From positions 1 through 44,975 of the forward strand of contig JAILQG010000096.1 in NCBI GenBank assembly GCA_024699055.1: a DNA stretch of 44,975 nt, written 5' to 3'. The notes beneath the pieces are model-generated. The model searched no databases. It saw only the letters and a list, made by a program, of their open reading frames with translations, and was not told where the DNA came from. Within the stretch, counting starts at the first letter, position 1; every line of letters begins with the position of its first letter. Positions 42,226 to 44,975 of the stretch are shown here, piece after piece. The stretch is from Bacteroidales bacterium (GTDB lineage: Bacteria > Bacteroidota > Bacteroidia > Bacteroidales > UBA932). A program made the position numbers and the translations under genes.

Positions 42226-42270
42226 TAAATTTGCAGCCCTTTGGGAAAGTCCCAAGGGGCTGAATTTTTT
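42226..42270 (+). promoter_or_regulatory. fadD terminator / rpsF promoter and 5' hairpin (copy B)
   Basis: -7 box TAAATTTG at 42226-42233, then the 12-bp hairpin at 42235-42261 and six Ts at 42265-42270. The hairpin equals that of copy A base for base, while flanking bases differ. Confidence 0.6.
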
Positions 42271-42288
42271 AATTAATTTATTATCAAC

Positions 42289-42729
42289 ATGTTAAAGCAG
42301 TACGAAACCGTTTTCATTGCAACTCCCGTTTTGTCTGATGCGCAGATGAAGGAAGCGGTTGAAAAGTACACCTCGCTCATCAAGGATAATGGTGGCGAAA
42401 TCGTGTACGAAGAGGATTGGGGGCTCAGGCAGCTCGCGTATCCGATCCAGCACAAGACATCAGGTTTCTATTACCTGATCGAATTCAAGGCCGCTCCTGA
42501 ATTCGTGAACACTCTCGAAATCCAGTACAAGCGCGACGAGCGCATCATCAGGTTCCTCACCGTGGCCCTCGACAAGGATGCCGTGGCTTACGCCGAGCAT
42601 CGCAGGGAGGTCCGCGCCGCCAGGAAGAACGCTCCCGTGGCAGAGCCCGTCGTCGAGCCCAAGGCCGACGAGGTCGAGCTCCCCGAGGAGTACGACGTAG
42701 AACCCATCGAAGAAAAGAAGGAGGACTAA
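42289..42729 (+). CDS. rpsF: Small-subunit ribosomal protein bS6, copy B
   Basis: A 146-residue counterpart of 23612-24052. The fold region is nearly unchanged; the acidic tail from residue 113 reads differently ([14 protein letters not shown]) before rejoining at [11 protein letters not shown]. Intact and under evident constraint. Confidence 0.97.
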   Translation: MLKQYETVFIATPVLSDAQMKEAVEKYTSLIKDNGGEIVYEEDWGLRQLAYPIQHKTSGFYYLIEFKAAPEFVNTLEIQYKRDERIIRFLTVALDKDAVAYAEHRREVRAARKNAPVAEPVVEPKADEVELPEEYDVEPIEEKKED

Positions 42730-42732
42730 ACA

Positions 42733-43008
42733 ATGGCAACCAACGAAACCAACAGCGAAGTACGCTATCTGAACCCTCCCACCGTGGACGTTCGCAAGAA
42801 GAAATACTGCCGCTTCAAGAAGGCGGGCATCAAGTACGTTGACTACAAAGATCCCGAATTCCTGAAGAAGTTCCTCAACGAGCAGGGCAAGATTCTTCCC
42901 CGCCGCATCACCGGCACCTCCCTCAAGTTCCAGCGCAAAGTGGCCGTGGCCGTCAAGCGTGCCCGTTCACTCGCATTGCTCCCGTTTGTAACCGACCTTC
43001 TTAAATAA
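42733..43008 (+). CDS. rpsR: Small-subunit ribosomal protein bS18, copy B
   Basis: A 91-residue protein, identical to copy A over almost all of its core; the N-terminus [14 protein letters not shown] is three residues longer. It follows rpsF by 3 bp. Confidence 0.97.
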   Translation: MATNETNSEVRYLNPPTVDVRKKKYCRFKKAGIKYVDYKDPEFLKKFLNEQGKILPRRITGTSLKFQRKVAVAVKRARSLALLPFVTDLLK

Positions 43009-43017
43009 TCTGCAGCC

Positions 43018-43470
43018 ATGAAAATCATCCTCAAGAAAGACGTACAGAATCTCGGCGAGGCCGGAGAGGTTGTAGAAGTTAAGAACGGTTACGCACTCAA
43101 CTACCTGGTTCCCCAGGGAATGGCTACCGTTGCCACCAAGAGCGCTCTCAAGCAGTATGAGGAGACCATCCGCCAGCGTGCTCACAAAGAGGCCAAGCTC
43201 GTCGCCGACGCAGAGGCCGTGAAGAAGCAGGTGGAGTCCATGCCCGTCAAGCTCACCGTCAAGGTGTCCGAGACCGGCAAGCTCTACGGTGCAGTTACCG
43301 CCGCCATGGTGGCCGACGCTCTCGCAGCGCTCGGAATCAACGTGGACAAGAAGAACGTAAACGTCCCCGAAATCAAGGAGACCGGCGAGTTCGAAGGCAC
43401 CGCCAAGATCTACAAGACCGTGGTGGCCGCCGTCAAGGTTCTCGTCGAGGCCGAAAAGGCCGCGGAGTAA
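43018..43470 (+). CDS. rplI: Large-subunit ribosomal protein bL9, copy B
   Basis: A 150-residue counterpart of 22881-23333, with 22 substitutions and no gaps by hand alignment. The N-terminal rRNA-binding domain is the most conserved part. It ends its operon before a GCAA-loop terminator. Confidence 0.97.
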   Translation: MKIILKKDVQNLGEAGEVVEVKNGYALNYLVPQGMATVATKSALKQYEETIRQRAHKEAKLVADAEAVKKQVESMPVKLTVKVSETGKLYGAVTAAMVADALAALGINVDKKNVNVPEIKETGEFEGTAKIYKTVVAAVKVLVEAEKAAE

Positions 43471-43493
43471 TTTATTCCGCTCCCTTCAGTAAG

Positions 43494-43526
43494 GACAGGG
43501 CTGCCGCAAGGCGGTCCTGTCTTTTT
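43494..43526 (+). terminator. Terminator after rplI (copy B)
   Basis: A 12-bp stem, GACAGGGCTGCC with GGCGGTCCTGTC (including G-U pairs), a GCAA tetraloop and five Ts. Its sequence is unrelated to the terminator of copy A at the same place. Confidence 0.85.
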
Positions 43527-43558
43527 CTATTGTAGGGGTAACGCAATTGTTAGTTTCG

Positions 43559-43590
43559 TGTTGATAACTTTCCGTTTTTAGTGTGGATTT
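43559..43590 (+). promoter_or_regulatory. Pair of DnaA-box-like sites upstream of nrdD (copy B)
   Basis: TGTTGATAA at 43559-43567 and TGTGGATTT at 43582-43590, 14 nt apart, the same spacing and orientation as in copy A. The first lies in the 26-bp block identical between copies (43546-43571). Confidence 0.45.
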
Positions 43591-43606
43591 TCAGGATTCT
43601 ATTGTC

Positions 43607-43614
43607 TAATTTTG
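43607..43614 (+). promoter_or_regulatory. nrdD: -7 box for nrdD (copy B)
   Basis: TAATTTTG, 16 nt after the second DnaA-box-like site. Confidence 0.5.
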
Positions 43615-43628
43615 TTCACGAAGAGGGT

Positions 43629-43658
43629 CGGATTGCCCCAGGCAGTCCGGCATTTTTT
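43629..43658 (+). promoter_or_regulatory. nrdD leader hairpin plus T-run (copy B)
   Basis: A 9-bp hairpin, CGGATTGCC with GGCAGTCCG and a 3-nt loop, then six Ts at 43653-43658. Compared with copy A, base changes in the upper stem keep pairing (C-G here, T-A there). Confidence 0.6.
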
Positions 43659-43709
43659 GCCCCCGTTACTTGAAAAAACTAAACCAATCACCTGTAAGTC
43701 CCTGATACT

Positions 43710-44975
43710 ATGGACGTTAGAAAAACCAACGGAACCATTGAAGAATTCGACCTCGACAAGCTCAAAAGAGGTATCCGTCAGACATACGAAGCAACCGGTC
43801 AGGTATGCCCCGAAGAAGTTCTGGTAAGCATCACCGACAACCTGTATATTTACGACAAAATCTCGAGCCAGGAGATCCGCCGCCAGGTGGTGAACTCCCT
43901 CATGAGCGTGAACAAGAAGGCCGCTCTCGAGTACATCGAGAAGTTCGACGCCGGCAAGGATATCCGCAAGAAAAGGGACTTCATCAAGGACTATATCAAC
44001 GCCTCAAACGCCGCTACCGGCAGCAAGTTCGACGCCAACGCGAACGTCACCCGCAAGAACATCGTGACGCTCGGCCAGGAACTGTACAAGGAGAACAACA
44101 TCAAGCAGAACCGCTACATCATGCAGGACAAGATCCACTCCCTCTATGGGCACGACCTTGCCGCGCAGTATATCAAGGATCTCGAATCCCACGTACTATA
44201 CAAGCACGATGAAAGCGGCACTCCGGGCTATCCCTACTGCGTCGCCATCACCATGTACCCGTTCCTCGTGAGCGGTCTCAAGGAGCTCGGCGGCGTCTCG
44301 GTCGCCCCCACCGACCTCAAGAGCTACTGCGGCGAGTTCATCAACCTCGTGTACAGCGTCTCCAGCCAGTTCATGGGCGCGGTGGCCACTCCCGAGTTCC
44401 TCATGTACCTCGACTATTTCATCCGCAAGGACTACGGCGACGACTACCTGAGCCGTCTAGACGAGGTGGTGGAGAACAACCGCAAGGCCCGCACGCTCAC
44501 CAAGGTCATCGACAACTGCTTCCAGCAGGTGGTGCACTCCATGAACATGCCCGCCGGTAACCGCGGTTACCAGACGGTGTTCTGGAATATCGGTTATTTT
44601 GACAAGCCTTACTTCGAAGGCGTGTTCGGCGAGTTCCGCTTCCCGGACGGATCGGCCCCCAAGTGGGAGACTCTCTCCTGGTTGCAGAAACACTTCATGA
44701 ACTGGTTCAACGAAGAGCGCAACCATTACATCCTCACCTTCCCGGTGGAGACCATGGCTCTCCTCACCGACGGCGGCGACGACTACGCCGACAAGGAGTA
44801 CGCCGACTTCACGGCCGAGATGTGGGCCAAGGGCCACAGCTTCTTCTGCTACATCTCCAACAGCCCGGACTCCCTGAGTAGCTGCTGCCGTCTGCGCAAC
44901 TCCCTCAAGGACCTGGAGGATGACGAGCACAATCACACCACGCACCAGTACTCCATGGGTACGGCCTCGGTCGCT
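43710..44975 (+). CDS. nrdD: Anaerobic ribonucleoside-triphosphate reductase, copy B, 3' end outside window
   Basis: The first 422 codons of a counterpart of 20412-22622; the window ends inside the gene. The ATP-cone (RKTNGTIEEFDLDKLKRGIRQ) and the start of the catalytic barrel (including SPDSLSSCCRLRNSLKDL) are present without frameshifts. The glycyl-radical region and any following nrdG cannot be seen. Confidence 0.95.
   Translation, partial: MDVRKTNGTIEEFDLDKLKRGIRQTYEATGQVCPEEVLVSITDNLYIYDKISSQEIRRQVVNSLMSVNKKAALEYIEKFDAGKDIRKKRDFIKDYINASNAATGSKFDANANVTRKNIVTLGQELYKENNIKQNRYIMQDKIHSLYGHDLAAQYIKDLESHVLYKHDESGTPGYPYCVAITMYPFLVSGLKELGGVSVAPTDLKSYCGEFINLVYSVSSQFMGAVATPEFLMYLDYFIRKDYGDDYLSRLDEVVENNRKARTLTKVIDNCFQQVVHSMNMPAGNRGYQTVFWNIGYFDKPYFEGVFGEFRFPDGSAPKWETLSWLQKHFMNWFNEERNHYILTFPVETMALLTDGGDDYADKEYADFTAEMWAKGHSFFCYISNSPDSLSSCCRLRNSLKDLEDDEHNHTTHQYSMGTASVA

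Larger units (their letters stand above)
35974..44975. repeat. Arm B of the diverged inverted duplication, runs off the window
   Basis: Mirror image of arm A: acyltransferase, LysR, ferredoxin (minus), then DUF1573, parE, plsC, fadD, rpsF, rpsR, rplI and nrdD (plus). Gene order, overlaps and regulatory sites match arm A. The window stops within nrdD, so the true outer end is unknown. Confidence 0.9.

Noticed and set aside
20412..44975. A recent tandem-type or IS-mediated inverted duplication
   Set aside because: The arms are far too diverged, and no insertion sequence or transposase lies at the ends visible here.
1..44975. CRISPR array, prophage, insertion sequence or secretion/defence cluster
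   Set aside because: No regular spacer repeats, phage structural genes, transposases or recognisable defence genes were seen on either strand.

Overview
The window looks like a high-GC chromosome segment of an anaerobic member of the order Bacteroidales. The evidence is Bacteroidota-type -7 promoter boxes (TAnnTTTG) in front of many genes, Bacteroidota families (DUF4831, DUF1573 lipid/ferredoxin neighbourhoods, TIGR02757, the HX5D type of acyltransferase), and an anaerobic economy: class III ribonucleotide reductase NrdDG, one-chain pyruvate:ferredoxin oxidoreductase, and 2[4Fe-4S] ferredoxins. I cannot assign a genus from sequence alone; an uncultured gut or rumen Bacteroidales lineage is my guess.

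Layout. 1-4510: the 3' part of an M49-like peptidase that has lost a metal ligand, a C-terminal scrap of a DUF4143 ATPase, a lipoprotein phosphodiesterase divergent from a GlpT-type transporter, and a tiny internally deleted Na/Pi cotransporter relic. 4507-8654 (minus): glycosyltransferase, TrkA and an intact Na/Pi cotransporter in one operon. 8696-9880: a fucose-isomerase-like protein. 9886-16386 (minus): a tight operon of POT peptide transporter, TIGR02757 protein, zeta-toxin-like kinase, TldD, TldE and a SlyD-type prolyl isomerase; a palindromic repeat is inserted in frame in tldE and a half copy lies in tldD. 16464-19872 (plus): LpxL-type acyltransferase, DUF4831 protein, PepD. 19903-22622 (minus): nrdDG.

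20412-44975 is the striking part. Eleven genes (nrdD, rplI, rpsR, rpsF, fadD, plsC, parE, DUF1573, ferredoxin, HTH-only LysR, acyltransferase) occur twice as mirror images: arm A 20412-30367 and arm B 35974 to the window end. Between them lie 5.6 kb with two AT-rich small genes, tRNA-Arg(CCG), fabD and nifJ. The arms are not identical copies: every gene is intact in both, proteins differ roughly as orthologues of two related species would (22 of 150 residues in bL9 by hand alignment), and synonymous changes are frequent. This is either a real inverted duplication whose arms come from different lineages, or a chimeric assembly of two related genomes. The sequence alone cannot settle which.

Because the arms are diverged, they act as a two-species comparison of the non-coding DNA. 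It shows three conserved regulatory structures: a pair of DnaA-box-like sites at fixed spacing upstream of nrdD, a hairpin plus T-run in the nrdD leader with base changes that keep pairing, and a hairpin between fadD and rpsF. Many starts lie only 4-7 nt after a -7 box, which suggests leaderless or nearly leaderless mRNAs.
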